Assembly (NCBI RefSeq): GCF_003581585.1
Contig: NZ_QXIR01000012.1
Coordinates: forward strand, 53,741-117,740
Reading direction: 5' to 3'
DNA: 64,000 nucleotides
DNA from: Bacillus salacetis
GTDB taxonomy: Bacteria; Bacillota; Bacilli; Bacillales; Bacillaceae_B
Position numbers and translations under genes: made by a program
Notes under the pieces: model-generated
The model's input: the letters and a program-made list of their open reading frames with translations, nothing else
Databases searched by the model: none
Told to the model about the DNA's origin: nothing
In this document: positions 1 to 8,467 of the stretch, piece by piece
Layout of the letters: every line of letters starts with the position of its first letter
Position numbering within the stretch: position 1 is the stretch's first letter

Positions 1-2
1 CT

Positions 3-377
3 ACAGCCGATGAGCGGGTGATGAGAGTGGTGTTGACAGTCTGCCGGGAGCGCGGGCTCTATTACCTGGACAGCCGGACAACCCCGAAAAGCGTCGTGCC
101 TGAACTGGCAGAGGAATTGGGCGTACCATATCTGGAAAATGAATTGTTCTTCGATCATGTCTATACGACACAGCACATCACGAAGCAAGCAGACCAAATC
201 ATGAGACGGTTGAAAACCGATAAGGAAATCATAGCGATCGGCCATGTCGGAATATCCGGCAATAAGATGGTCGATGTCCTGAAGGAGTATATTCCATTAT
301 ATTTGGACGAAGCGAAGGCAGTCCCTTTATCGGACATCATCCCTGAATTCGAATTAGTCAATGAACGATTGGAATAA
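3..377 (+). CDS. Divergent polysaccharide deacetylase family protein (C-terminal part)
   Basis: The reading frame is open from the first bases of the window, so the N-terminus lies outside it. The visible part starts TADERVMRVVLTVCRERGLY and continues with YLDSRTTPKSVVPELAEELG, PYLENELFFDHVY and IAIGHVG, the pattern of the C-terminal half of YibQ-like divergent polysaccharide deacetylases (about 250 residues in full). These are exported, NodB-fold proteins whose substrate is not settled. GTG at 18 is only an internal codon, not a likely start. The gene is followed by a stem-loop and T-run at 473-519 that would end its transcript. The family call rests on motif recognition; the catalytic half cannot be seen. 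Confidence 0.72.
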   Translation, partial: TADERVMRVVLTVCRERGLYYLDSRTTPKSVVPELAEELGVPYLENELFFDHVYTTQHITKQADQIMRRLKTDKEIIAIGHVGISGNKMVDVLKEYIPLYLDEAKAVPLSDIIPEFELVNERLE

Positions 378-400
378 CGGTCGAAAATCAAAGGAAGATG

Positions 401-533
401 GGGAAAAACCTTGATGAATAGCTCTCTTCGCAAGGATCGGGGCTGAAAATAGAACCTAATAACATGAATGGACCGCATGACGTCAGGTATATAACCTTGA
501 TGCCATGCGGTTTTATTTTCGTTTATTTCGACT
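401..533 (+). repeat. Dispersed repeat S, copy 1 (contains terminator hairpin)
   Basis: This stretch is closely similar, in inverted orientation, to 30604-30824. Both copies share a start of the form GGGAMAAAACC, then AGCTCTCTTCGCAA, then CCTAATAACATGAATG, and end with a CCGCAT...ATGCGG stem-loop followed by TTTTATTTTCGTTTATTTCG. Copy 1 lacks an internal segment of about 90 bp present in copy 2. Both lie just 3' of a gene. Confidence 0.7.
473..519 (+). terminator. Rho-independent terminator within repeat S
   Basis: CCGCATG at 473-479 pairs with CATGCGG at 504-510, with further inner pairing, followed by a T-rich run (TTTTATTTT). It lies downstream of the deacetylase gene. Confidence 0.65.
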
Positions 534-667
534 GGAATCAATAATTTCAAAAGATGTCCCAGCGGCATTTAAATTTTTCCTATTCCCATATAACTGGAAC
601 AGGATTTTGTTTAGTGAATAATCGGATTGGGAAAAGGAGGGTAGAAAAAGACAAAGGAGTTGAAGGA

Positions 668-2296
668 ATGAACAATATGAACTGGTATAACTTTGAGGGA
701 TTCTTAGGGAAAATCCCGGATTTTATTCTTGCATTAGTCGTTCTTCTTATTGGATGGCTTGTCGCCAAAGGGGTTGAAAAGGCGGTTTACAAACTGCTCA
801 ATAAATCCGGAGTGGATGACAAGTTGTTTTCCCACCTTCCTAATAGAAAATATTCATCTGAAAAGATCATAAGCAAAATCGTCTATTGGATTTTACTGCT
901 GATTGTCTTCATCATAGTACTTAACATTCTGAACCTGAATTTGATCGCTGAGCCGTTAGTGAATGTAATGAACTCCATATTCGGTGCGATTGATAACATC
1001 CTGAAAGCGGCACTGATCCTGCTGTTTGCTTATGCACTTGCATTGATTGTGAGATACGGGGTGCGAAAGCTTGGAAATGCAGCTAATTTCGATCACCTGC
1101 TGGTAAAATGGAATATTGCGGATACCGAGAAAGATGCTCATGAAGGCATCAACAAAACAGCCAAAGTCCTGTTCTACCTGGTCCTGCTGTTGTTCCTGCC
1201 TGCAGTACTGTCAGCATTGGATATAACAGGGGTTTCCGAACCGTTCGCAGATATGCTGAACAGCATGCTGGCGTTCATTCCGAAACTGCTTGCAGCTGCA
1301 CTGATTGTAATTGTCGGATATTTCGTTGCAAAGCTTGTCCGCACCATCGTGACGAACTTCCTTCATGCAGTTGGACTTGAACGCCTGGGAGAACGCCTAG
1401 GATTGTCAAGGACAATGAATGGTACATCTCTATCATCCATTGTTGGGAATATCGCGTTCATCCTGATTTTGATCCCGACTGTGATTGCCGCATTGGACAA
1501 GCTTGATATAGAAGGAATTTCTGCACCGGCCATCGACATGCTTAACGATGTTCTTACGATGCTTCCGAATATTGCCGTGGCGGTTGTCTTGATCTTGGTA
1601 GGTCTATGGGCCGGCCGTATGGCAGGGAAGTGGACAACCAGCTTCCTGAATAAATTGGGCATCAATTCTATAATGAGCAATATGAAGGTCGGCAGCTGGA
1701 AGCCTGATGAAACAACCAATTCCTTTACCATTACGAGAATTCTTGGTTACATTGTTCATTTCGTTGTTGCGCTGCTGTTCATTGTGGAAGCACTGCAAAT
1801 CGTCGAACTTGAATTCCTTGTGACCCTGGCAACAGGAGTCTTTGCTTATATCCCTAGCGTCATTGCCGCGGTCGTCATCCTTGCTGTCGGACTCTATCTT
1901 GGAAATATCACCAAGAAAGTCTTATCCAGCATTTTGAATGGAAACAACAAGAATGTACTTGCCACAATTGCTAAATATGCGATCATCATCATGGCATTCT
2001 TCATGGCGCTTGATCAGCTGGGCATCGCCCAATCCATCGTTAACTCTGCGTTCATCCTGGTCCTTGGCGGCCTGGCACTGGCATTTGGCCTGTCTTTCGG
2101 CCTCGGAGGCAGAGAGTTTGCAGCAAACTACCTGAGCAAAATGGAAAATAACCTGTCCGATATCTCGGTCGATAAAGAAAAGGCGAAGAGAAAGGCTGAG
2201 GAAAGCCAAAGAGACGACTGGACCACTTCCATGAATGAAGATGGAACGATCGATAACCAGCCGAACCGTCCGGATGATGGTTTCCCAAGAGAGTGA
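668..2296 (+). CDS. Mechanosensitive ion channel-type membrane protein with repeated conserved TM helices
   Basis: Encodes 542 residues, strongly hydrophobic, with repeated units of the type FADMLNSMLAFIPKLLAAALIVIVGYFVAKLVR (compare IDMLNDVLTMLPNIAVAVVLILVGLWAGRM and LATGVFAYIPSVIAAVVILAVGLYLG). This repeated helix is the Conserved TM helix family that occurs in small-conductance mechanosensitive channel relatives. About ten membrane segments are visible; the last 50 residues are charged and cytoplasmic-looking (EKAKRKAEESQRDDW). The start ATG at 668 is preceded by AAAGGAG at 653-659; an upstream in-frame extension to 554 has no such site. Probable role is relief of osmotic pressure, inferred from family only. 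It is monocistronic and followed by a hairpin at 2305. Confidence 0.8.
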   Translation: MNNMNWYNFEGFLGKIPDFILALVVLLIGWLVAKGVEKAVYKLLNKSGVDDKLFSHLPNRKYSSEKIISKIVYWILLLIVFIIVLNILNLNLIAEPLVNVMNSIFGAIDNILKAALILLFAYALALIVRYGVRKLGNAANFDHLLVKWNIADTEKDAHEGINKTAKVLFYLVLLLFLPAVLSALDITGVSEPFADMLNSMLAFIPKLLAAALIVIVGYFVAKLVRTIVTNFLHAVGLERLGERLGLSRTMNGTSLSSIVGNIAFILILIPTVIAALDKLDIEGISAPAIDMLNDVLTMLPNIAVAVVLILVGLWAGRMAGKWTTSFLNKLGINSIMSNMKVGSWKPDETTNSFTITRILGYIVHFVVALLFIVEALQIVELEFLVTLATGVFAYIPSVIAAVVILAVGLYLGNITKKVLSSILNGNNKNVLATIAKYAIIIMAFFMALDQLGIAQSIVNSAFILVLGGLALAFGLSFGLGGREFAANYLSKMENNLSDISVDKEKAKRKAEESQRDDWTTSMNEDGTIDNQPNRPDDGFPRE

Positions 2297-2304
2297 TGTG
2301 ATAG

Positions 2305-2334
2305 AAAGGCCCGATACTTTTCGGGTCTTTCCTT
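2305..2334 (+). terminator. Rho-independent terminator
   Basis: AAAGGCCCGA pairs with TCGGGTCTTT around a short loop and is followed by CCTTT, just after the channel gene. The 470 bp beyond it (2335-2808) holds no gene I can support; its last 100 bp are AT-rich and should carry the promoter of the TRAP operon. Confidence 0.6.
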
Positions 2335-2808
2335 TAGTTTTGATATGCGGCGTTCAGTTTGAACAACGCATCCTTCCACTAGTAGTGCTTCTCTTGCGTC
2401 CACAGCCAATAAAGGGGCCAAAGTCCCTTCTAACCGGAGAGCCCGCGAATCCTGCACTCCTCTTACGGATTTTACCAGTATAATACTGGTTATTTGGGGG
2501 TCTCTCCTACTATTCTGCAGTAATAATTTTAAAAATTAGCAAAGGTTTGATAGAATGTACTAGGCAGAGCATGGAGTTTGCATTTTATGTAATAATATTC
2601 ATAATACAAAAGGATAATACATATGTATGATACGCGGACTTGCTGGAAGCGGCGGCGGTGAACTCGATTACAGTGCAGAGGTCAGCGGTATTCAAACTTG
2701 CATAAATACCAATGTCGGTTAATATTCGAAAAGTTAAATTATTTACAATATTATTACAAATTGTGTTAAACTATCTTTGTTAATAAAAAAATTATAGGGG
2801 TGAATGAC

Positions 2809-3798
2809 ATGAAAAAGAGAAGTTTATCATTCAGTGCTGTTTTGCTTCTTGTAGCGGCTATGATATTGGCAGCCTGCGGCGGAGGAAGCGGCGGCGGTTC
2901 TGGTGAAGACGGAGAAACAGAAGCAGACTTCATCGGGATTGCAACAGGTGGTACAGGTGGTACATACTATCCACTTGGCGGAACTTTTGCGAAAATCATC
3001 CAGGATGAAACAGGAATAGAATCCTCGGCATCAACATCTGGTGCTTCTGCCGAGAACATGGCGAGCATTAAATCAGGTGATATTGAAGTTGCCTTTACTC
3101 AAACGGACATTGCATCCTATGCAACAGAAGGGACACAAATGTTCTCCGATAACAAAGTTGAAAATGCTCAAGGTATCGGTACACTGTATCCTGAAACGAT
3201 CCAGATCGTTACAACAAAGGATTCAGGCATTGAATCTGTTGAAGATTTGAAAGGGAAAGTGGTATCTGTCGGGGAAGCCGGCTCCGGTACATTGCTGAAT
3301 GCCGAACAGATCCTTGAAGTTCACGGACTGACAGTTGATGACCTGAGTGCACGCAATCTTTCATTCGATGATTCCACTACAGGGATCCAGGATGGAACGA
3401 TCGATGCAGCTTTCATCACTTCCGGTACACCAACAGGTGCGGTTGAGGGACTTGCTGCAACTCAGGATGTTACCATCATCCCTGTAAGCTCTGAAAAAGC
3501 CGATGAGCTTATCGAAAAGTATCCTTACTATGCGAAAGATACGATTCCAGGCGGTACTTACAGCAAGCTTGACAGCGATATCGAAACTGTAGCTGTACGC
3601 GCTATGCTCGTTACACGCTCTGACCTTTCCGAAGATCAAGTCTATGAGATCACAAAAGCGATCTTTGAAAACACAGACAAGATCAGCCATGCAAAAGGTG
3701 AATTGATCAGTGCTGAGAATGCACTTCAAGGAATGGGTATCGAACTGCATCCGGGAGCGGCTAAATACTTTGAGGAAAAAGGAATTTCCCAAGACTAA
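2809..3798 (+). CDS. TAXI family TRAP transporter solute-binding lipoprotein
   Basis: Encodes 329 residues. The N-terminus MKKRSLSFSAVLLLVAAMI followed by LAACGG is a lipoprotein signal peptide with the lipobox Cys near residue 22, followed by a Gly/Ser linker. The mature part has the TAXI signature IGIATGGTGGTYYPLGG and the block VVSVGEAGSGTLLNAEQILE. TAXI proteins bind small carboxylates or amino acids outside the cell and feed a fused TRAP permease, here the gene at 4438. ATG 2809 fits the AGGGGTG site better than the GTG at 2800. A hairpin at 3821 separates this gene from the rest of the operon. Substrate cannot be read from sequence. Confidence 0.9.
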   Translation: MKKRSLSFSAVLLLVAAMILAACGGGSGGGSGEDGETEADFIGIATGGTGGTYYPLGGTFAKIIQDETGIESSASTSGASAENMASIKSGDIEVAFTQTDIASYATEGTQMFSDNKVENAQGIGTLYPETIQIVTTKDSGIESVEDLKGKVVSVGEAGSGTLLNAEQILEVHGLTVDDLSARNLSFDDSTTGIQDGTIDAAFITSGTPTGAVEGLAATQDVTIIPVSSEKADELIEKYPYYAKDTIPGGTYSKLDSDIETVAVRAMLVTRSDLSEDQVYEITKAIFENTDKISHAKGELISAENALQGMGIELHPGAAKYFEEKGISQD

Positions 3799-3820
3799 TA
3801 CAGTTTCTTCAGGCAACATG

Positions 3821-3852
3821 GAATAGGCCGATCTGATCGGTCTATTCTTTTA
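3821..3852 (+). terminator. Intercistronic stem-loop with T-run
   Basis: GAATAGGCCGAT pairs with ATCGGTCTATTC (3821-3847), followed by TTTTATTAT. It sits between the binding-protein gene and the DUF1850/permease genes, so it may act as a partial terminator giving excess binding protein. Confidence 0.6.
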
Positions 3853-3919
3853 TTATGATGATGAATCATGAAAAAGCAGCCTTTAGGTTTTCTGAACCTT
3901 TTTGGAGGCCAAGAAAAGA

Positions 3920-4441
3920 GTGTGGAACATGAAATGGAAGAGAGCCGCTGCCATTATTGCAGCAGGAATTATGTGCCTTCTGCCCTTTGTTCCTTTCAAA
4001 CAATGTGTTGTCCTGGAATCGCTCAAACACGAAAGCAAGGATGTTCTGATCCCACTGCGGGGAATGGAGGATGAGTTCTCCATCCTTTACACACATTCCA
4101 TCCATCTCTCTGATGTTTTGGAGGTGTACGAAGCGGATGCTGATTTCAATATCGTCCAGACGACGTTGATTTACGAGGACACGGCCATCGGTATGCCGGG
4201 TGATGCGGCAGGGGAAGAGGTCTTCAGCAGGACACAGGACGGTAAATATAAGATCTCCAATATGAACCGTGTTTTTCCTTACGTCGATATTTCCATAGGA
4301 CAAGTAGCGGCAAATCACCGCTTCATATACAATGAAAAAGTATATCCGCTTGCAGACTACTTTGAAAAAGGGACACTGATACGGATGAGTGTTCAAAATC
4401 AATCATTATTTCAATTTTGGAAAGGAGTGATTCTCAAATGA
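3920..4441 (+). CDS. DUF1850 domain-containing protein, TRAP-associated
   Basis: Encodes about 173 residues with one N-terminal membrane segment (AAAIIAAGIMCLLPFVPF) and the DUF1850 block FSILYTHSIHLSDVLEVYE, IVQTTLIYEDTAIGMPGDA. DUF1850 genes are regularly found between a TAXI binding protein and a fused TRAP permease, which is exactly the order here; the molecular role is unknown. GTG at 3920 has GGAGG 11 bases upstream; ATG at 3929 is the alternative start. Its stop overlaps the start of the permease gene by four bases (ATGA), so the two are translationally coupled. Confidence 0.82.
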   Translation: MWNMKWKRAAAIIAAGIMCLLPFVPFKQCVVLESLKHESKDVLIPLRGMEDEFSILYTHSIHLSDVLEVYEADADFNIVQTTLIYEDTAIGMPGDAAGEEVFSRTQDGKYKISNMNRVFPYVDISIGQVAANHRFIYNEKVYPLADYFEKGTLIRMSVQNQSLFQFWKGVILK

Positions 4442-6429
4442 GTACTAACTCAAAACACTTCGAATCACTGACAGCTGAAGAACAGCAAGAGCTGTTGGAA
4501 AAATATGATCCCGATTCCTCCACGAGAAAATTCAAGTCGGGGATTGTTAAATGGATCGTATTCTTTGGCTTGCTGGCATTCTCGCTTTTCCAGCTGACAG
4601 CCTCAATCTTTCAATTCATTCCAAGGCAATTACTTCTATCAATTCACTTAGGGTTTGCACTATCTCTAATCTTTCTACTATTTCCGGCGAGTAAAAAAAG
4701 GTCACGAAAGGATAAAGTGGCCTGGTACGATATTATTCTCGCACTGCTCTCGATTGTCGTAGGAAGTTACTGGCCGATTATGCAAGATGAAATCGTTAAC
4801 AGGATCGGCATCATGACCACAGCTGACTTTACAGTGGGAATCATAGCCGTCCTTCTGGTGCTGGAAGCTACAAGGCGTGCAGTAGGGCTTCCGATCACCA
4901 TTATAGCGGGTGCTTTCCTGCTTTATATGTACTATGGAAGGATCATGCCTGGTTTCCTTTCACATCGGGGGTATGACTTCGATGCGATTGTCAGGACCAT
5001 GTTCTTCACAAGTGAAGGGATCCTCGGGACGCCATTATATGTGTCCGCGACCTTCATCTTCCTGTTCCTGTTGTTTGGGGCTTTTCTGGTCAAGACTGGT
5101 GTAGGGCAGTATTTCAATGACCTCGCCGTCTCCATTGCCGGTAAACGAACAGGGGGCCCGGCGAAAGTGGCGATTTTCTCCAGTGCCCTTCAAGGGACGA
5201 TCAGCGGAAGCTCAGTGGCCAACGTTGTAACATCGGGCTCATTCACAATCCCGATGATGAAAAAGCTTGGCTACCGTAAAGAATTTGCAGGCGGAGTAGA
5301 AGCTGCCGCATCGACAGGCGGACAGCTGATGCCGCCGATCATGGGTGCCGCCGCGTTCCTCATGGTTGAATTCATCGGAGGCGTCACATACTGGGAGATT
5401 GCCAAAGCGGCAGCCATCCCGGCTCTGTTATATTTCGCAGGTATTTGGATCATGACCCATTTCGAAGCGAAAAGAATCGGACTAAGGGGATTATCCGATG
5501 AGGAGATGCCCAATAGAAAAGAAGTTCTCAAGAAAATCTATCTCCTTCTTCCGATCCTCGTGGTCATTGTCTTATTGTTTACTGGCATGAGTGTTATGCG
5601 TGCTGCATTATGGTCGATTGTTGCGACTATCGCCATCAGTGCGATCCGAAAGGACACACGCATCAACTTCAAGGATGCGGTTGATGCCCTTGTGGATGGG
5701 GCAAGAACAGCCCTTTCTGTCGCGGCGGCTACGGCTGCTGCGGGTATCATCGTTGGGGTGGTAACCAAGACAGGACTTGGCCTGAAGATGGCTAATGGGC
5801 TTGTCGATCTTGCAGCGGGAATAAGCGACTCTCCTCAAGGTACATTGCTATTGACGCTGTTCTTCACGATGGTGGCATCCATCATCCTGGGAATGGGTTC
5901 ACCGACAACGGCAAACTATGTCATTACATCAACGATTGCGGCTCCGGCAATCATTTTACTTGGAGCACCTGATTTATCTGCTCACTTGTTCGTGTTCTAC
6001 TTTGGCATCATCGCCGACATCACGCCGCCTGTTGCTCTGGCAGCCTTTGCCGCCGCAGGGGTATCGGGAGGGGAACCAATCCGGACAGGTTTCAATTCCG
6101 CCAAACTGGCGATTGCGGCCTTTATCATTCCGTATATGTTTGTGTTATCACCGGAACTGCTGATGATTGATACAACCATACCTTATCTGATATGGGTCGT
6201 GTTCACAGCCATCACCGGAATGATGGCCATCGGGGCAGCTATGATTGGTTTCTGGTTCCGCAAAGTGACCGTCATCGAACGTATCCTTTGTTTGGCAGCC
6301 GGTCTCATGCTGATCTACCCTGAGGGAATGACGGATGTCTTTGGTCTGGTTCTGTTTGTTGCCATGCTTGCTCTTCAAATCTTCATCAAGGGCAAAGATG
6401 ACGAAAGAAAGAAACCGGCTACGGCTTAA
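4438..6429 (+). CDS. TRAP transporter fused permease (DctM/DctQ fusion)
   Basis: Encodes 663 residues with about 16-18 membrane segments. Diagnostic blocks are KVAIFSSALQGTISGSSVANVV, GGVEAAASTGGQLMPPIMGA and ILGMGSPTTANYVITS in the DctM-type half, and an N-terminal DctQ-like part, as in TAXI-linked TRAP permeases. It uses an ion gradient to import the ligand delivered by the lipoprotein encoded at 2809. ATG 4438 lies behind AAAGGAGTGA and overlaps the preceding stop. A long charged tail GKDDERKKPATA ends the protein. Followed by a strong terminator at 6436. Confidence 0.92.
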   Translation: MSTNSKHFESLTAEEQQELLEKYDPDSSTRKFKSGIVKWIVFFGLLAFSLFQLTASIFQFIPRQLLLSIHLGFALSLIFLLFPASKKRSRKDKVAWYDIILALLSIVVGSYWPIMQDEIVNRIGIMTTADFTVGIIAVLLVLEATRRAVGLPITIIAGAFLLYMYYGRIMPGFLSHRGYDFDAIVRTMFFTSEGILGTPLYVSATFIFLFLLFGAFLVKTGVGQYFNDLAVSIAGKRTGGPAKVAIFSSALQGTISGSSVANVVTSGSFTIPMMKKLGYRKEFAGGVEAAASTGGQLMPPIMGAAAFLMVEFIGGVTYWEIAKAAAIPALLYFAGIWIMTHFEAKRIGLRGLSDEEMPNRKEVLKKIYLLLPILVVIVLLFTGMSVMRAALWSIVATIAISAIRKDTRINFKDAVDALVDGARTALSVAAATAAAGIIVGVVTKTGLGLKMANGLVDLAAGISDSPQGTLLLTLFFTMVASIILGMGSPTTANYVITSTIAAPAIILLGAPDLSAHLFVFYFGIIADITPPVALAAFAAAGVSGGEPIRTGFNSAKLAIAAFIIPYMFVLSPELLMIDTTIPYLIWVVFTAITGMMAIGAAMIGFWFRKVTVIERILCLAAGLMLIYPEGMTDVFGLVLFVAMLALQIFIKGKDDERKKPATA

Positions 6430-6435
6430 AATGGA

Positions 6436-6470
6436 AATAACCTCCCGAGTGCGGGAGGTTATTTTTTTTC
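6436..6470 (+). terminator. Rho-independent terminator, bidirectional position
   Basis: AATAACCTCCCG and CGGGAGGTTATT form a 12 bp perfect stem followed by eight T. The stop of the converging minus-strand gene (6459) lies within it. Confidence 0.85.
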
Positions 6471-6761
6471 GGGCTTTAAAATGGTCCTTTGCAGCGGGGC
6501 ACCGCCCATACTGACGTTTCTTTCCATAAAAAGATATCTCTTTCCATCAATTGTGAAAGTCCCATTGCCCTCGTATTTCACATTATGACCTTTATTCTCC
6601 AATTCCCTTTGTATGGCCTGGGTATATTCTTTGTAATCAATATAACGGTCGTCCAGATCAAGTGTGATGTTCCCTTTTTTGTAACCCATCAGTGTATTAA
6701 AAAGGAAAAGGCCGCCCGCAAACACTACAATGAAAATACCGAGGCTGATCATGGCTTCCAT
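6459..6761 (-). CDS. Hypothetical protein with N-terminal membrane anchor
   Basis: Encodes 100 residues: an N-terminal hydrophobic helix (MEAMISLGIFIVVFAGGLFL) followed by a polar domain with DLDDRYIDYKEYTQAIQRE and a beta-rich end (YEGNGTFTIDGKRYLFME). I do not recognise a family. ATG at 6761 is preceded by AAAGGGAGTG, whereas the GTG at 6770 is inside that site. It converges on the TRAP operon and its last codons lie in the terminator stem. A small membrane-anchored protein exposing its domain on the outside is likely from the topology. Confidence 0.6.
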   Translation of the reverse strand: MEAMISLGIFIVVFAGGLFLFNTLMGYKKGNITLDLDDRYIDYKEYTQAIQRELENKGHNVKYEGNGTFTIDGKRYLFMERNVSMGGAPLQRTILKPEKK

Positions 6762-6916
6762 CAAAATCACTCCCTTTATTTATACTACGGATAAAACGGG
6801 GAGAAGGTTTCAAATATATGGATTTTTTGCAGGGGTGCAGGCTTCGTGGAGAGGGCGGGCGATTTCCGCGCATACTAAAAGCCATCAATCTGAAGAGTGA
6901 TGGCTTGCCTGGAGGC

Positions 6917-7261
6917 TTATAAAATCGCCAGGGAAAACGTTACTGGGAATCCAATGAGAAACATCCAGCCGATTTCCTGTTTGTGGCGCAGGGGGAGAGA
7001 GCGGACCATCCAGGAAAGGACCTGGGCAATGAACACGAACAGAAATGCCCAAAAGATCTGGCCGATGACAAAGACGAAAAGATATCCGATTGCTGCTTCA
7101 TTATCAAACAAAATAGAGTAGCCAAATCCGCCTGCCAATATCCAGATGGTTGCGACTATATGTATATAGGGAACCCATAACTGACGTGATTTCAATGTCA
7201 GTAAAACACCAAGGATGACACACCCGATCAAAATGAAATTAACAAGAGAGTTTTCTTCCAA
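6917..7261 (-). CDS. Hypothetical four-TM membrane protein
   Basis: Encodes 114 residues with four predicted membrane helices (VNFILIGCVILGVLLTL, YIHIVATIWILAGGFGYS, IGYLFVFVIGQIFWAFLFVFIAQ, IGWMFLIGFPVTFSLAIL) and short polar loops. No domain recognised. Start ATG at 7261. It stands alone between the minus-strand gene at 6459 and a large palindrome at 7341. Confidence 0.55.
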   Translation of the reverse strand: MEENSLVNFILIGCVILGVLLTLKSRQLWVPYIHIVATIWILAGGFGYSILFDNEAAIGYLFVFVIGQIFWAFLFVFIAQVLSWMVRSLPLRHKQEIGWMFLIGFPVTFSLAIL

Positions 7262-7340
7262 TCCAAACCCCGCCTTTTTTATATTCTAAATCCTATATAT
7301 CACAACATCAGCAGGTTAAACGTGGAGGAATCTTCCAAGC

Positions 7341-7393
7341 TTTAACGCATTAACGCGCCGGGGGACAGTCCCCCGGCGCGTTAATGTGTTAAA
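7341..7393. repeat. 53 bp near-perfect palindrome, GGGGACAGTCCCC core
   Basis: The sequence is symmetrical about A7367 over 53 bp with one mismatch (7347/7387). The centre GGGGGACAGTCCCCC is shared with the independent palindrome at 23534-23588. The outer arms differ, so it is a REP-like extragenic palindrome rather than a simple copy. Confidence 0.85.
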
Positions 7394-7409
7394 GTGCAGG
7401 CGTGCTTAT

Positions 7410-7440
7410 AAAGGGCAGCCTGTCATAACTGCCCTTTGTT
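7410..7440 (+). terminator. Stem-loop, possible terminator
   Basis: AAAGGGCAG (7410-7418) pairs with CTGCCCTTT (7429-7437), followed by GTTAT. The rest of 7441-7613 holds no gene I can see. Confidence 0.4.
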
Positions 7441-7613
7441 ATCAGTCGAAACAATATATTTAAACGGTTGATTATATGTGATTTCATGTTTGAGAGAGTT
7501 GGGTTAAAGTGTGTCGTTATAATGCTTCAAGAATCCAGGCGGGTAAAAGTATAAAGGCAGAGGGCGAAGGGATAGGATAATGGCTGCAGGCATGACTAAA
7601 TCTTTTTGTGCCT

Positions 7614-7642
7614 GCCTTAGGGAATTGTACATTCCCTAAGGC
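7614..7642. repeat. Short palindrome at the 3' end of the gene at 7617
   Basis: GCCTTAGGGAAT and ATTCCCTAAGGC form a 12 bp perfect stem around TGTAC. The last codons and the stop of the minus-strand receiver-domain gene lie inside it. Confidence 0.7.
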
Positions 7643-7874
7643 GGACAGAGTTTGCTGAATGTATCGTAATGCGGTTAGCGAACAGTTTTTCACTGACCAT
7701 GATTTCCACGAGCATTGTACCGTTTCTCGTATTGTTCAATAGATCGTGGTCTAAAGAAAGATGTTCAATTTCAAAGTTTTTCAATAGATTCAAACATTCA
7801 TCCATAGTTTCTGCTAGGACGTACCCATCAGGTGCCTCGCGAATGTCATCTAGGAAAACACTTATTTTCTCCAT
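7617..7874 (-). CDS. Cyclic-phosphate processing receiver domain protein, probably C-terminally truncated
   Basis: Encodes 85 residues. MEKISVFLDDIREAPDGYVL, then IEHLSLDHDLL and ITIHSANSV match the small receiver-like family described as cyclic-phosphate processing receiver domain, which has an Asp-Asp pair after beta1 and the conserved HSANSVG motif near its end. In family members HSANSVGR is followed by about 20-30 more residues; here the reading turns into RLRECTIP and stops inside a palindrome (7614-7642). No continuation is found downstream in any frame I read. The start ATG at 7874 has AAGGAG nine bases upstream. It may be a recently damaged gene. Confidence 0.6.
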   Translation of the reverse strand: MEKISVFLDDIREAPDGYVLAETMDECLNLLKNFEIEHLSLDHDLLNNTRNGTMLVEIMVSEKLFANRITIHSANSVRLRECTIP

Positions 7875-8149
7875 TTCTTATTGCTCCTTCCCGTAAATAG
7901 GGATACCAAGAGAAGTCGAAAGGGCCCTAGATATTTTATTATTATCTTTATCATAACATACATGAGGATATAAATGGAGAAAGGCATTTCGACTTAATTA
8001 TTCCAAATTATGACTATACCCTCGAATCATGTCGAGATTCTGTGTTCGTATGGCGTGTATTAAATGACGAAAAAGTCAGACAACAAACTTGGAAATATGA
8101 TAGTGTGATAGAAAGAAACTATCAACTTAATACTGAAGGAGACCACACT

Positions 8150-8467
8150 ATGGAAAGACAACAATACCTGTATAAACTTCAACTGACAGAGAAATTGACT
8201 CAAGACAAGAACTGGACAGATAAAGAGAATGCCGTCGTTGGAAGGCATTTTTCCTATCTTCAGAGAATGCATGAGGACAGGAAACTGATCCTTGCCGGAA
8301 AAACAAAAGGATTGGACGAGGACACGTTTGGCATTGTCATTTTCGAAGCGGAAACTGAAGAGGAAGCATTGTCCTTGATGAATGGAGACCCTGCTGTGAA
8401 AGAGGGCATCATGACAGCAGAACTGTTTCCATATCAAGTCGCATTTGTCCAGGATTTGAGAAAATGA
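8150..8467 (+). CDS. YciI family protein
   Basis: Encodes 105 residues. YLYKLQLTEKLTQDKNWT, then AVVGRHFSYLQRMHEDRKLI and LAGKTKG are followed by FGIVIFEAETEEEALSLMNGDPAVKEGIMTAELFPYQVA, the YciI fold (ferredoxin-like, with the His and the NDPAVKxG motif). YciI-like proteins are small putative dehalogenase-like enzymes of unknown substrate. ATG 8150 is preceded by AAGGAG at 8135. Its stop overlaps the S66 peptidase start (ATGA), so the two genes are coupled. Confidence 0.85.
   Translation: MERQQYLYKLQLTEKLTQDKNWTDKENAVVGRHFSYLQRMHEDRKLILAGKTKGLDEDTFGIVIFEAETEEEALSLMNGDPAVKEGIMTAELFPYQVAFVQDLRK

Noticed and set aside
2335..2808. Possible genes in the gap before the TRAP operon
   Set aside because: The short frames on either strand have no start signals and no recognisable protein; left as unannotated intergenic DNA.
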